Below the pieces are notes generated by a model that saw only the letters and a program-made list of their open reading frames with translations, was not told the DNA's origin and did no database searches. A program made the position numbers and the translations under genes. A stretch of 64,000 nt of DNA from a virus, in the IMG/VR virus record IMGVR_UViG_3300028283_000002, positions 62,001-126,000 of that record, one strand, 5' to 3'. Positions 1-8,268 of the stretch are shown piece after piece (position 1 is the first letter of the stretch; each line of letters opens with the position of its first letter).

Positions 1-1115
1 TGATTTGCTGAAAAATTCCATTCGGGGTTAGATTTACCTTCACATATTAACATACCATCCTTCATAGAAAGTGGAATAATCATTCTTTGTCCAATGTACG
101 ACGTTATGGCCCCTTTACGGATAATCATATTTTCTTCTTCAAAATTTATATAGTTATGAATAGATTCAATTCTTTCCTCTTCTTTCAAAGATAAGGCTTC
201 AAGTATTCTATTTATAATAGTTTCTCTATTAAATTTAGAATAAAATTGAGCAAAAATCATATCCGTAAAATAATCTATAGCATATTGACCTTCTAAATAT
301 TCAGAGCCATTCATATTAGTTTCAAAATCAATATCCAATTCTTTCTTGATATCTTTAATCTTGAAATCAATATCTATTTTTGGAAAATTCCTTTTAATAT
401 CTTCTATTTTTTCTTTTAAAATTACTCTTCTCTTGTATTCGAGATTTTCTTTGGCTATTTTCATATGATATTCACATATCATTTTTCCGAAATTTCTAGA
501 ACCAGTATGAACAGTGATCCAAAAAGTTTTATAAGTATCTGATAATCCAATCTCTAGATAATGATTGCCGGACCCGAGCGTTCCTATACCAAATTCAGCA
601 TTTTGTCTCATTCCAATTTGTTTGCATTTTTCAATGAACCAATCGTATGTAAATTCAATTGAAGTATAATTGGTATTAAATTTTTTATTATAACATAGAA
701 TAAATTTCTTAGATTGATCATTAGTTTCTTTCCAATTAAAATTTTCCTCAAAATAATTAGATGGAACAGAACTTCTATCCATGATATTATTCCCCATAGG
801 TATAATTTTTCTAATTTTTTCATTAATTTTTAAAAGTTCATCTCTGTTAGTCGTGAGAATTTTACCTACATTAACAGATAAAACTGAACATCCAATGTCT
901 ACGCCGATCCAAGCTGGGGATAATTTTTCACCTAATTCTATGGTCATTCCGATCACAGCATTCCCCGCACCTGCGTGAACGTCTGGCATTACTACTATTT
1001 TACAACCCCTTGTCGCAATATTACTCACGATATTGTAAATCTGTTTCAATGCAGATTCTTCAACATCATCTATCATAATCTTAGCAGTTGTGTATTTTCC
1101 CTTAATTTCTAACAT
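1..1115 (-). CDS. rtcB: RtcB-type RNA ligase, C-terminus cut by window edge
   Basis: Reads MLEIKGKYTTAK from an ATG at 1115 and stays open to the left edge (about 371 residues). It shows the RtcB signature blocks in order: PDVHAGAGNAVIG (residues 44-56), GVDIGC (71-76), GTLGSGNHYLEI (178-189), HTGSRNFG (203-210), an HNY block followed by IIRKGAI, and NPEWNFSAN at the edge. These contain the Asp, Cys and His residues that bind Mn2+ in known RtcB enzymes. The family joins RNA 3'-phosphate (or cyclic phosphate) to 5'-OH ends with GTP, in tRNA repair and RNA splicing. In a phage it would most simply repair tRNAs or rRNA cut by host defence nucleases; that role is inference. The final residues, including the GMP-binding His in the GAG-R region, lie outside the window. 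Confidence 0.93.
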   Translation of the reverse strand, partial: MLEIKGKYTTAKIMIDDVEESALKQIYNIVSNIATRGCKIVVMPDVHAGAGNAVIGMTIELGEKLSPAWIGVDIGCSVLSVNVGKILTTNRDELLKINEKIRKIIPMGNNIMDRSSVPSNYFEENFNWKETNDQSKKFILCYNKKFNTNYTSIEFTYDWFIEKCKQIGMRQNAEFGIGTLGSGNHYLEIGLSDTYKTFWITVHTGSRNFGKMICEYHMKIAKENLEYKRRVILKEKIEDIKRNFPKIDIDFKIKDIKKELDIDFETNMNGSEYLEGQYAIDYFTDMIFAQFYSKFNRETIINRILEALSLKEEERIESIHNYINFEEENMIIRKGAITSYIGQRMIIPLSMKDGMLICEGKSNPEWNFSAN

Positions 1116-1229
1116 AATTTTTATGTATTTATACAAAATTACAACACTTCTTCAAATAAAAAAAATAAAAACTGAAAAAAATGATATTTTTCTATTTATA
1201 TATAATGTAATACAAAATAAGACAAAATT

Positions 1230-1391
1230 ATGACAAAACAAGAAAGAAAAATGATAAGTTTTAGACTTCACGCAGATTTATATGAATTTATTAAAAAAAA
1301 TTCAGAAATTGATTATGCGTCGATTTCTAGATATATTATAAATTTGATAATAGAAGATAAAAAAAATAAAGAAAAAAATGAAAAGAATTAA
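1230..1391 (+). CDS. Ribbon-helix-helix (CopG/Arc-like) small DNA-binding protein
   Basis: A 53-residue protein starting MTKQERKMISFRLHADLYEF. The pattern of a short beta strand (MISFRLHADL), a helix (LYEFIKKNSE) and a second helix (ASISRYIINLIIEDKK) is that of a ribbon-helix-helix repressor, which binds DNA as a dimer through the strand. Its last 14 bases overlap the start of the homing endonuclease at 1378, so the two are probably translationally coupled. The same arrangement recurs at 30352-30594. A regulator of the endonuclease is the simplest role (inference). Confidence 0.7.
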   Translation: MTKQERKMISFRLHADLYEFIKKNSEIDYASISRYIINLIIEDKKNKEKNEKN

Positions 1392-2538
1392 AAAACCTAA
1401 TGGATATTGGTCCTTTGAAAGATGTCAAAAAGAGGCCTTAAAATATAATACCAGAAAAGAATTTTTTCTAAAAAACTCAGGGTGTTATGATAAATCTATT
1501 AAACAGGGTTGGATGGAACAAATATGTGGACACATGGTCATGGGTAGTGTTTTTTGGACTAAAGAAAAATGTCAAGAAGAATCCTTGAAATACAAAACTA
1601 GAAATGAATTTAGATTAAATAGTTTGGCTTACGCTTCATCATTAAGAAACAAATGGTTAGATGAAATTTGTTCACACATGTCAGAAATTAGGAAACCGAC
1701 TGGGTATTGGACAAAAGAAAGATGTAAAGAAGTAGCAGAAAAATGTGATTCAAAAATAGAATTCAATAGAAAATATAGAGGAGCATATTTATCTTCATGT
1801 AAAAATAATTGGTTAAATGAGATTTGTTCAAATATGATAGGACCAAACAGGAAAAATAAAAAATGGTTGATATATTCCTTTATAATTTTAGATAAATATG
1901 TATATATTGGATTAACAAGTGATGAAAAATCGAGAAATCACTTTCATTTAACTAATAAAAAAAGTGCAGTTTATCAATTCACAACAGAAAATAAAATTGA
2001 AAAAGAAAAAATTAAATATAAGATCGAAATAGATAATATAGTAGATGAAAATCTATCAGCTTCATTAGAAAAATTTTATTTAAATTCATATTTGAAAAAA
2101 GGATATATTAAGTTGAATAAGAATGAAACTGGCGGTTTGGGCGGAATGATTTTGAAATGGACGAAAGAAAGATGTGAAGATGCAGCCAAATCTTGTAAAA
2201 CTAGATCGGAATTTAGTAATAAATTCGAAGGCGCGTATAGTTCATCTAGAAAAAATAAATGGTTAGAAGAAATATGTTTTCATATGAAACCGATTAATAG
2301 AAAACCAAATAATTACTGGACAAAAGAACTATGTTTTGATATAGCTAAGAATTACAAAACTAAATATGAATTTGAAAAAAAATCTAAAGGCGCCTATAAA
2401 TATGCTTTAAGAAATAATTTATTGCGTTCCGTGATAAGTAACACCTGGTTTATTTGGTGTTCTATTACTCAAGTAATACCTTTTATTCTTCTCATCTACA
2501 CAAGAGTACCTCATTGTGTCCATGAATGGATTTCCTGA
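1378..2538 (+). CDS. Homing-endonuclease-like protein: W-T-K-E-R-C repeats flanking a GIY-YIG-like core
   Basis: A 386-residue protein built from about 45-residue repeats of the form YWTKERC...A...K...EF....GAY.....N.WL.EIC.HM. Three copies come first, then a central domain with VYIGLTSDEKSRNH (about residues 172-190), then a fourth and a truncated fifth copy. YIGLT and the following Asn/Glu-rich part resemble a GIY-YIG nuclease, and repeats of this type occur as DNA-binding modules in phage mobile endonucleases. The fifth repeat breaks after YALRNNLL, and the last 35 or so residues are antisense of the convergent gene ending at 2419, so the present C-terminus is chimeric. It is probably a mobile gene inserted at the 3' end of its neighbour. 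Enzyme activity cannot be judged from sequence alone. Confidence 0.7.
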   Translation: MKRIKKPNGYWSFERCQKEALKYNTRKEFFLKNSGCYDKSIKQGWMEQICGHMVMGSVFWTKEKCQEESLKYKTRNEFRLNSLAYASSLRNKWLDEICSHMSEIRKPTGYWTKERCKEVAEKCDSKIEFNRKYRGAYLSSCKNNWLNEICSNMIGPNRKNKKWLIYSFIILDKYVYIGLTSDEKSRNHFHLTNKKSAVYQFTTENKIEKEKIKYKIEIDNIVDENLSASLEKFYLNSYLKKGYIKLNKNETGGLGGMILKWTKERCEDAAKSCKTRSEFSNKFEGAYSSSRKNKWLEEICFHMKPINRKPNNYWTKELCFDIAKNYKTKYEFEKKSKGAYKYALRNNLLRSVISNTWFIWCSITQVIPFILLIYTRVPHCVHEWIS

Positions 2539-3546
2539 TGATGGTTTGTGTTTACCACCCCAGTCTTTAGGTAATGTTACTTCCAGGAGACCAGCGTCTC
2601 CTATATTGTAACTTTTCATACCATTTTTCTTGGCGTAATCCATTAAAATAGTTTTTTCTTCTGGTCCTATTGCATATACTCTATCCATGTAAACTTGCCC
2701 GTCATCTAATCTCCATACAACTGCTCTAGCCATTAATTTATCGTCTTCGTTTGTATATGTACAAAGAGCAATTTTATCTGGATTTTCACAATATAAATTA
2801 AAATAAACAGAACAACTTGAGCTACTCATACAAGAATTCCAAAGTTCTGACGAACCATAAGAACTCTTAGCGTAATGTTCGTTACTATACCAATATCTAA
2901 TATCTTCACCTGTAACTACATCAAGATTTTTACCTTCACCGAGTACGATGACTTTAAAAGCCGCCCTATAAAGAGTAACTAATTCCTCAACTTGTTTATC
3001 AGATAATGTTGGAATAAGTTTTTTAAGAGTTCTACCAACCTTCATAGCTTGTCTACCTTTTTTAAGGTCTGGGTCGCCTTCAAATTTCTTTGCTGGAAGA
3101 TATGTTATAACTTCCATATTATCTTTATCAATATCAAAGAATGATACGTCAATATATTCTTCTGTTGGTTCGAATTTCATTCTTCTAAAAATTCTTAATA
3201 ATTCAGTAGATGCTTTATAAGGTACAACTTCTCTATTTTGAATTTTCTTTGCTAAATCTTCTGGAATTATTTCATAAATATTATCTATTGGTACGTACAA
3301 ACAATGTTTTGGTTTGCCTATGTCTTTGTGACCAGAGTGTAATCTAGGAGAAAAAGAAACAAGAAATTCGATAAGAATATAACCATATTCCTTCATTTCG
3401 ATAACGTTACCAAGTTGGGAACTAACATCAATACCGTCCCATTGACCCATGGTTCTCACCATTTTACCAATAGCTAGGTCTGCTCTTGTTGGTTTCTTAG
3501 GTGTTTTTTTCACAGCTTCATTTATAAAATTGTTATAAGTTATCAT
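2419..3546 (-). CDS. Candidate packaged protein with GRALLW/MDRIY-type domain (paralogue of 4383-5453)
   Basis: I chose the internal ATG at 3546 because it gives the N-terminus MITYNNFINEAV, a T4-like capsid-targeting sequence with the I-N-E cleavage motif, and it lies just after the stop of the upstream gene. The 375-residue protein shares its second half with the gene at 4383: NSCM or QSCM, NPDK/NPEK, then A-R-A-V-V-W-R-L / G-R-A-L-L-W-K-L, Y-M-D-R-[VI]-Y, DYAKK.G and NPFMDT, then a Tyr-Leu-[ST]-N-R tail. I do not recognise a catalytic site. The 3' end overlaps the convergent endonuclease gene by 120 bases. Confidence 0.75.
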   Translation of the reverse strand: MITYNNFINEAVKKTPKKPTRADLAIGKMVRTMGQWDGIDVSSQLGNVIEMKEYGYILIEFLVSFSPRLHSGHKDIGKPKHCLYVPIDNIYEIIPEDLAKKIQNREVVPYKASTELLRIFRRMKFEPTEEYIDVSFFDIDKDNMEVITYLPAKKFEGDPDLKKGRQAMKVGRTLKKLIPTLSDKQVEELVTLYRAAFKVIVLGEGKNLDVVTGEDIRYWYSNEHYAKSSYGSSELWNSCMSSSSCSVYFNLYCENPDKIALCTYTNEDDKLMARAVVWRLDDGQVYMDRVYAIGPEEKTILMDYAKKNGMKSYNIGDAGLLEVTLPKDWGGKHKPSSGNPFMDTMRYSCVDEKNKRYYLSNRTPNKPGVTYHGTQ

Positions 3547-3563
3547 TTCTTTATCAGATTCTT

Positions 3564-4286
3564 TTAATTTTCCCAATTCTCTTCACCGTAAGGGTCTAGG
3601 GTCTTTAATCTCATATCCATTATTTTAATTGGTTGTGTATGAATTAATAATTGTGAAGTTTTATCGTCACATTCAACTATGATAAAATCTTGTGTTGTAC
3701 CATTATGTACACCAATTCTAATAACATGTTTAGTGTATTTTATTTGATCTCCGCCTTTTATCGGTTTACCCTGATAGGTTAAGAGTTGATCAAGAAAATG
3801 TTCTTCAAAGAAATCTAAAAATTTACCAACATCAAATAACTTCGATTTTCCTTCGTCTTGCCAATTATATCTTACCTTTCTTTCCTTATCTTCAAATATA
3901 ACAGGGTAATAATCACCCTTATTGTTACCAAGTATTACGTCATTTACTTCTAAAATCTTTTGTCTTCCATTTTCATCCACCACACCAATTATCTTACCAT
4001 TTATGGATTTTTTCAATTCTTCTATCATTAACTCAGCAGATTCTTTCTTTGCGCTCTCAACTGCGACCTTTTTTTCTTTTTCTAGGTCACTCATTTTTTT
4101 CTTAAGTTCAGCCAGAGCCTTCTCTATATCTCTAGTGTTCTTATTAGTGGTATTGGTCAAAATATTTTGAAAATCATTATAAAATGACTTAGTATCGTAT
4201 ATTTTCTTAGCTCCTGGTGGATCTGGTTTTATCATATCTTCATTTAAGACTTCAAGATTTAAATAAGAATTATATTTCTTTAACAT
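3564..4286 (-). CDS. Candidate packaged protein: capsid-targeting N-terminus, coiled coil and C-terminal DPYGEENW tag
   Basis: A 240-residue protein beginning MLKKYNSYLNLEVLNED, which matches the capsid-targeting pattern and offers L-x-E cut sites. Residues about 55-95 form a charged coiled coil (ALAELKKKMSDLEKEKK). The middle has beta-rich sequence and HVIRIGVHNGTTQDFIIVE. It ends LDPYGEENWEN, the tag shared by 17 proteins here. A TTATATATAG element sits four bases before the ATG (4291-4300), so the message is probably leaderless. It ends 17 bases before the ATG of the next gene downstream (2419-3546), with which it may form an operon. The molecular function is unknown. Confidence 0.78.
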   Translation of the reverse strand: MLKKYNSYLNLEVLNEDMIKPDPPGAKKIYDTKSFYNDFQNILTNTTNKNTRDIEKALAELKKKMSDLEKEKKVAVESAKKESAELMIEELKKSINGKIIGVVDENGRQKILEVNDVILGNNKGDYYPVIFEDKERKVRYNWQDEGKSKLFDVGKFLDFFEEHFLDQLLTYQGKPIKGGDQIKYTKHVIRIGVHNGTTQDFIIVECDDKTSQLLIHTQPIKIMDMRLKTLDPYGEENWEN

Positions 4287-4290
4287 GATA

Positions 4291-4300
4291 CTATATATAA
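4291..4300 (-). promoter_or_regulatory. Late-type promoter element, 4 nt before ATG
   Basis: On the minus strand TTATATATAG is followed by TATC and then the ATG at 4286. This is the same element and the same 4-base spacing as at 10277, 41357 and 61296. Confidence 0.55.
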
Positions 4301-4382
4301 TTTTTTAAATCTTATTTTTTGAATTACAAAGTTAGAAAAATTTTTCAAAATATCTATTTTATTTTTCTTATATATTAATTTT

Positions 4383-5453
4383 TTAATCGTGATCTACATA
4401 TTCCCAATACTCTCCAGCTTTGAAATTTCTAAATCTATTAGTTAAATAATCTCCCGTTGTGATAAAAAATTTAAACGTGTCCATGAAAGGATTATCATGT
4501 GGTGTTCCGTAATCCATACCCATATTGACTCTTAGAAGTATTCCCTTCTTATCTACTTCAGCCTTAGTTAAAAACCCTTTCTTCTTGGCGTAGTCTAAAA
4601 ATAATTTCTCAATAAAATCTTCAGTACAATAAATTCTATCCATATAGATAACACCCTTTGGTTCGTCTAATTTCCATAATAAAGCCCTACCTAATAATCT
4701 ACTCATTGGATTTAATATGTATAACAATTTCACTTTCTCTGGGTTGTTAGTGTAGATGGGTAATCTTCTTTGTGAACGAACGTGTTTCATACAAGATTGG
4801 TGTAAAGAACCACCTCCTTCAGCGTAAAACATTTCGAGGTACCATTTGGCCATATCAATGCCTTTTGCTATTTTAAATCTACCGAAATCATCTTTATTAA
4901 GATTAAATGAAAATTTATAATCGTTAATATAATCTTCTATTATCATATCAGTATCGTTAATAATTTTCTTTAGAAATCTTCCCACTCTAATATTTTGACG
5001 CATAGTTGAAGTCCAAGGATCTTCACCTTTATCTAATCTTTTAAAATTATCAGCACTTAAACAAGACACTGTATCGTTTCTTTGTGTTACGTCAATATAA
5101 GATACGTCACAGAAAAATATTTTTTCGTAATCTAAAAGAAATTTTAAACTATAAGCAGAGATGTCTTTGAATTTTCTAGAATACATTAAAGGTATATTAT
5201 CATCACTCTTATTATTAATGAATAAATCTGTCCATTTTGGATCTCTTATAAACCAACCGTTATTATTATATATCTCGCCTCCTAAATCGTGTAATTTATC
5301 GTTAAATCTATTTAAAAATTGTACACCACTCTTTTTTAATACTCCTATATGGTTATGTGTTTTCAAGTCATCGATGTCCCCGTTAACAACTACAAGGTCG
5401 CCAACTTTGGGTACAATAACAGATTCTTCAAATAGTTTATAGGATAACATCAT
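4383..5453 (-). CDS. Candidate packaged protein, paralogue of 2419-3546
   Basis: A 356-residue protein starting MMLSYKLFEESV, where L-F-E fits the (L/I)-x-E processing motif. Early on it has VGDLVVVNGDIDD, a turn pattern typical of small SH3/KOW-like barrels. The C-terminal half matches the 2419 protein block by block: QSCM, NPEKVKLLYI, LLGRALLWKL, YMDRIY, LDYAKKKGF, DNPFMDTFKF and LTNRFRNF. The two look like an ancient duplication with divergent N-terminal parts. No known enzyme motif is evident. A promoter-like element lies at 5475-5485. Confidence 0.75.
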   Translation of the reverse strand: MMLSYKLFEESVIVPKVGDLVVVNGDIDDLKTHNHIGVLKKSGVQFLNRFNDKLHDLGGEIYNNNGWFIRDPKWTDLFINNKSDDNIPLMYSRKFKDISAYSLKFLLDYEKIFFCDVSYIDVTQRNDTVSCLSADNFKRLDKGEDPWTSTMRQNIRVGRFLKKIINDTDMIIEDYINDYKFSFNLNKDDFGRFKIAKGIDMAKWYLEMFYAEGGGSLHQSCMKHVRSQRRLPIYTNNPEKVKLLYILNPMSRLLGRALLWKLDEPKGVIYMDRIYCTEDFIEKLFLDYAKKKGFLTKAEVDKKGILLRVNMGMDYGTPHDNPFMDTFKFFITTGDYLTNRFRNFKAGEYWEYVDHD

Positions 5454-5474
5454 AAATTGATGATAAATTTTTCG

Positions 5475-5485
5475 TTATATATTAA
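5475..5485 (-). promoter_or_regulatory. Late-type promoter element (TTAATATATAA)
   Basis: The minus-strand copy TTAATATATAAC lies 22 bases upstream of the ATG at 5453, in the divergent gap shared with the glycosyltransferase gene. Confidence 0.45.
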
Positions 5486-5554
5486 TTTTTAAATCTTAAA
5501 TTTTAAAACTTTATTCACTATTGATTATATATCTATGAAAATAAAGACTATGGA

Positions 5555-6757
5555 ATGATAAAAGTTTTAGTACTCACCTCAGATGTTGACGGAATAGGTT
5601 ACTACCGTAATTTTATGCCACACCTTACAATTAATGACCCAGAGTTTGAAGTTGATATAAGAATGTTACAAGACGGCACACTCAACTTATTAGACCCCAA
5701 TTTCATGGGACAATACAAAATATTATTTTACAATAAATCAATACCATTTGCTAAACCCGAGTTTTTTGAATCATTTAATCAAAATCTCAAAAATCTAAAC
5801 ATTAAAGTTGTCTACGACATTGATGATTATTGGGTTTTAAGCTCTTCACATTTAAATTACGATATGTGGAAAAAATCAAAAGCAGATGAAGTGATTACTA
5901 GGGCTTTAAGAGAAGCTGATCACGTTACTACTACAACTCCATTATTCGCCAACAGAATATCAGAAATCAATCCTAATGTTTCAGTTATGGCTAACGCTGT
6001 GAACTTGGAAGAACAACAATGGACATTTAATCGTAGACCGTCAGATAAAATAAGATTTTTGTGGGGTGGTGGTATTAGTCATATGGTTGATCTTAGATTA
6101 TTGAAGACTTCATTTGAAATGTTTGATAAGGACTTTTTAAAGAATGCTCAATTATTTATGTGTGGTTACGATCTTAGAGTTAGAACACCAAAAGGTATGA
6201 TACAAAAGAGTGATCCTAGAACTAATCAATGGAGTTTCTTCGAAGATATATTTACAAATAGAGGTAAATATATTACTGGCGTAGAACATAGGAAATATCT
6301 TCAAACATACGATGATAAAGGTTACGGAATAAATGAAGAACATATTAATGAATTTTACCAAAGAAGATGGACACGTCCTATTTTAAATTACGGACATATG
6401 TACAATGAGGCTGATGTTTGTTTATCACCTTTAAAAAATAACCAGATGTTTAACTTTTATAAATCTAATCTTAAAGTTATTGAAGCTGGTGCTCATCATT
6501 GTCCACTTATTGCTAGTAATTACGGCCCTTATACGGTAGATGATATTGAAGGTAAGAAAGACGGTAAACAGAAAGGATTTTTGATTGACGAAGATAAACC
6601 GAAAATGTGGTACGAAAAAATGAAATTCTACGTTGAAAATCCAGATGTTATGAGAGAACACGGTGAGAATTTATTTAATTACGTTAAAGAAAATTTATGC
6701 ATTAAAGTTGTTGGTGAAAAAAGAAAACAACTTTATAAAAAAGTAGTGGAGGCATAA
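5555..6757 (+). CDS. GT-B fold glycosyltransferase (GT4-like)
   Basis: A 400-residue protein starting MIKVLVLTSDVDGIGYYRN. It has the N-terminal Rossmann half with VVYDIDDYWVL (about 88-98), the linker ADHVTTTTPLFANRI, and a C-terminal nucleotide-sugar half with IRFLWGGGISHMVDL, DVCLSPLKNNQMFNFYKSNLKVIEAGAH (in pieces) and PLIASNYGPY. The late K-x-x-E-A-G block is the usual donor-binding EX7E-type region of GT4 enzymes. It would transfer a sugar from a nucleotide donor, but the acceptor cannot be read from sequence. It is one of four glycosyltransferase genes in this window, so virion or DNA glycosylation is possible. Confidence 0.85.
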   Translation: MIKVLVLTSDVDGIGYYRNFMPHLTINDPEFEVDIRMLQDGTLNLLDPNFMGQYKILFYNKSIPFAKPEFFESFNQNLKNLNIKVVYDIDDYWVLSSSHLNYDMWKKSKADEVITRALREADHVTTTTPLFANRISEINPNVSVMANAVNLEEQQWTFNRRPSDKIRFLWGGGISHMVDLRLLKTSFEMFDKDFLKNAQLFMCGYDLRVRTPKGMIQKSDPRTNQWSFFEDIFTNRGKYITGVEHRKYLQTYDDKGYGINEEHINEFYQRRWTRPILNYGHMYNEADVCLSPLKNNQMFNFYKSNLKVIEAGAHHCPLIASNYGPYTVDDIEGKKDGKQKGFLIDEDKPKMWYEKMKFYVENPDVMREHGENLFNYVKENLCIKVVGEKRKQLYKKVVEA

Positions 6758-6758
6758 T

Positions 6759-7255
6759 ATGAAAACAGAAGAAGTTAAAATGAAAACAGACGAAATATTA
6801 AAATCCATAGACGAAGTAAGAAAGAATTGGGTAAAATATATGACGTCAATATCGAAAAAGTGAAAAAAGAACTAGAAGAAGTGGCTATACCAAATTTCGA
6901 GAAATTAACAAAAAAATTAAACGATACAGTAGCACAAGTATTTGGATGGAGCGCTGACTATCACTTTGTTGAAATATCAAATATAGACGTTATCGATAAT
7001 TACCAAACGTATAATATCGTTGAGGTTAAACAGATTAAAGTTTTGATACCAGAGGAATCAGCAGATAAAACAGATAATTTTATTGTATTGGTGCCTAAAA
7101 ATCAATTTGGTGTGAGAGAACCTAATATGATGGATATAATTTATTTTAGAAATACATTGTATATGGTTAATAGTGTCTTCAAAAGCGAAGATACAAACTC
7201 TTACGAGTTAACTATATCGAAATATCAACAATATAGTGTACTAAAAGGATTATAA
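6759..7255 (+). pseudogene. Structural-type protein gene interrupted by a single-base frameshift
   Basis: An ATG at 6759, two bases after the glycosyltransferase stop, opens MKTEEVKMKTDEILKS and runs to a TGA after 34 codons. The main frame (from a TTG at 6827) encodes GKIYDVNIEKVKKELEEVAI and continues for about 140 residues to 7255. Adding one G to the GGG run near 6828-6830 joins the two as ..DEVRKNWGKIYDVN.., a smooth amphipathic helix. The second half (NMMDIIYFRNTLYMVNSV) has the feel of a small head-tail connector or tail protein, but I cannot name it. It may be a sequencing error or a decaying gene. Confidence 0.6.
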
Positions 7256-7270
7256 AAATAAGTTATTTAT

Positions 7271-7837
7271 ATGAAACTAGAAGATAAAATTAAAGAATTA
7301 GAAGATAAGAAAAAGTCTATAATGACTTCTATTATGGATGAAAAAGTCGAAAAAGAAGTAGTTGGCGATCTTCTCGATGAAATCATTAATATAAAATACG
7401 CTATATCACAATTGAAAGAAGTTGATAATATTGAGGAAGAAGAAGACGATTATCATCTTAACGTGGACGCTTATATCGAAAAGATTAAAACAGAAAGTGC
7501 TCATCATACTATGGGATCAACCACTTATGATATTCAAAGAAAATTGGTCACTAAAATAGAAGTTCTTAAAAATAAAACTTTAGCTACAAAATTAATTACA
7601 AATGGTAATATGGCTGCTGTTTTAGGAGACGTCGCTGGTTATACTCTAACCCCAATAAACGCTGGTAGATTAAATCAAGTTGATCCAAGAATACCATACC
7701 CTATGGGGCAAATAGGTAATTTACAGATATTTGTAGACGCTTTTCAGAGATGGGATGATAATAGAATTGTATTATACGCGAATGAAAACGAGGTAGCCAC
7801 TTTAATAGTAAAGGACACACAAGGTGTACTTATATAA
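7271..7837 (+). CDS. Hypothetical, possible virion structural protein
   Basis: A 188-residue protein with an N-terminal coiled coil (MKLEDKIKELEDKKKSIM) and a C-terminal beta-rich part containing AAVLGDVAGYTLTPINAGR, YPMGQIGNLQIFVDAF and RIVLYANENE. The order 'G-x-I-G-x-x-x-I-[FY]-V-D... V-L-Y-x-x-x-x-E' resembles the C-terminal strands of HK97-fold capsid proteins such as gp23, so a minor capsid-like piece is possible (inference only). It sits between the frameshifted gene and bS21 in a plus-strand series. Confidence 0.6.
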   Translation: MKLEDKIKELEDKKKSIMTSIMDEKVEKEVVGDLLDEIINIKYAISQLKEVDNIEEEEDDYHLNVDAYIEKIKTESAHHTMGSTTYDIQRKLVTKIEVLKNKTLATKLITNGNMAAVLGDVAGYTLTPINAGRLNQVDPRIPYPMGQIGNLQIFVDAFQRWDDNRIVLYANENEVATLIVKDTQGVLI

Positions 7838-7838
7838 T

Positions 7839-7849
7839 TTAATATATAG
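7839..7849 (+). promoter_or_regulatory. Late-type promoter element (TTAATATATAG)
   Basis: A perfect copy of the recurrent element, 23 bases ahead of the bS21 start codon and overlapping the end of the preceding gap. Confidence 0.5.
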
Positions 7850-7860
7850 CAATAAAAACA

Positions 7861-7867
7861 AAGGAGG
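7861..7867 (+). promoter_or_regulatory. Strong Shine-Dalgarno site of the bS21 gene
   Basis: AAGGAGG stands four bases before the ATG at 7872. It is the best Shine-Dalgarno match I see in a window where most genes have none. In Flavobacteriia the host rpsU mRNA is likewise unusual in having a strong site, which links bS21 level to access of the anti-SD sequence. Confidence 0.8.
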
Positions 7868-7871
7868 ATAA

Positions 7872-8072
7872 ATGTTAATAGTAGAATTAAAAAATGGTTT
7901 AACAATAGACAGAGCACTTAAAATACTTAAAGGTAAAGTAGCTAAAACTAAAATGGTCAAGCAGTTAAGAGATAGACAAGCCTATGTTAAACCATCTGTG
8001 GCTAGAAGAGCTGAAATACAGAAAGCAATTTACATACAAGGATTAAGAAAGGAAGAAGAGGATGATAAATAA
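7872..8072 (+). CDS. rpsU: Ribosomal protein bS21 homologue
   Basis: A 66-residue basic protein: MLIVELKNGLTIDRALKIL, then a Lys-rich helix, LRDRQAYVKPSVARR and AIYIQGLRKEEE. The pattern I-x-x-A-L-k-x-x-K, L-R-x-R-x-x-[YF]-x-K-P-S-x-x-R-R is diagnostic for bS21, and AIYIQ.L close to the end resembles Bacteroidetes versions. bS21 sits on the 30S platform near the 3' end of 16S rRNA. Phage copies are known in large phages and are thought to replace the host protein and steer initiation toward phage mRNAs. The gene has its own promoter-like element and a strong Shine-Dalgarno site. The length is normal for the Bacteroidetes family. Confidence 0.92.
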   Translation: MLIVELKNGLTIDRALKILKGKVAKTKMVKQLRDRQAYVKPSVARRAEIQKAIYIQGLRKEEEDDK

Positions 8073-8268
8073 ATTAAAGTATAAAATCACTTATAGATGT
8101 CCTACTCCTCACACACCTGAGGCTGATAGTGAAGAGATTTTTATCGATGCTTATAACGATAAAAGAGCAGTAGATAAATTTTATTCTATGTTCAAAAGTA
8201 GAACATTTGTATTTGAAAAGGTGGAAGAAGTAATAGTAGAAAAAACACATAAAGTAGATGCCAAATAA
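8062..8268 (+). CDS. Small hypothetical protein between bS21 and thymidylate synthase
   Basis: A 68-residue protein (MINKLKYKITYRCPTPHTPE...) whose start overlaps the bS21 stop by 11 bases and whose end overlaps the thymidylate synthase start by 11 bases, so all three are likely co-translated. It looks like a single alpha/beta domain with DAYNDKRAVDKFYSMFKSR. No family is recognised. Confidence 0.65.
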   Translation: MINKLKYKITYRCPTPHTPEADSEEIFIDAYNDKRAVDKFYSMFKSRTFVFEKVEEVIVEKTHKVDAK

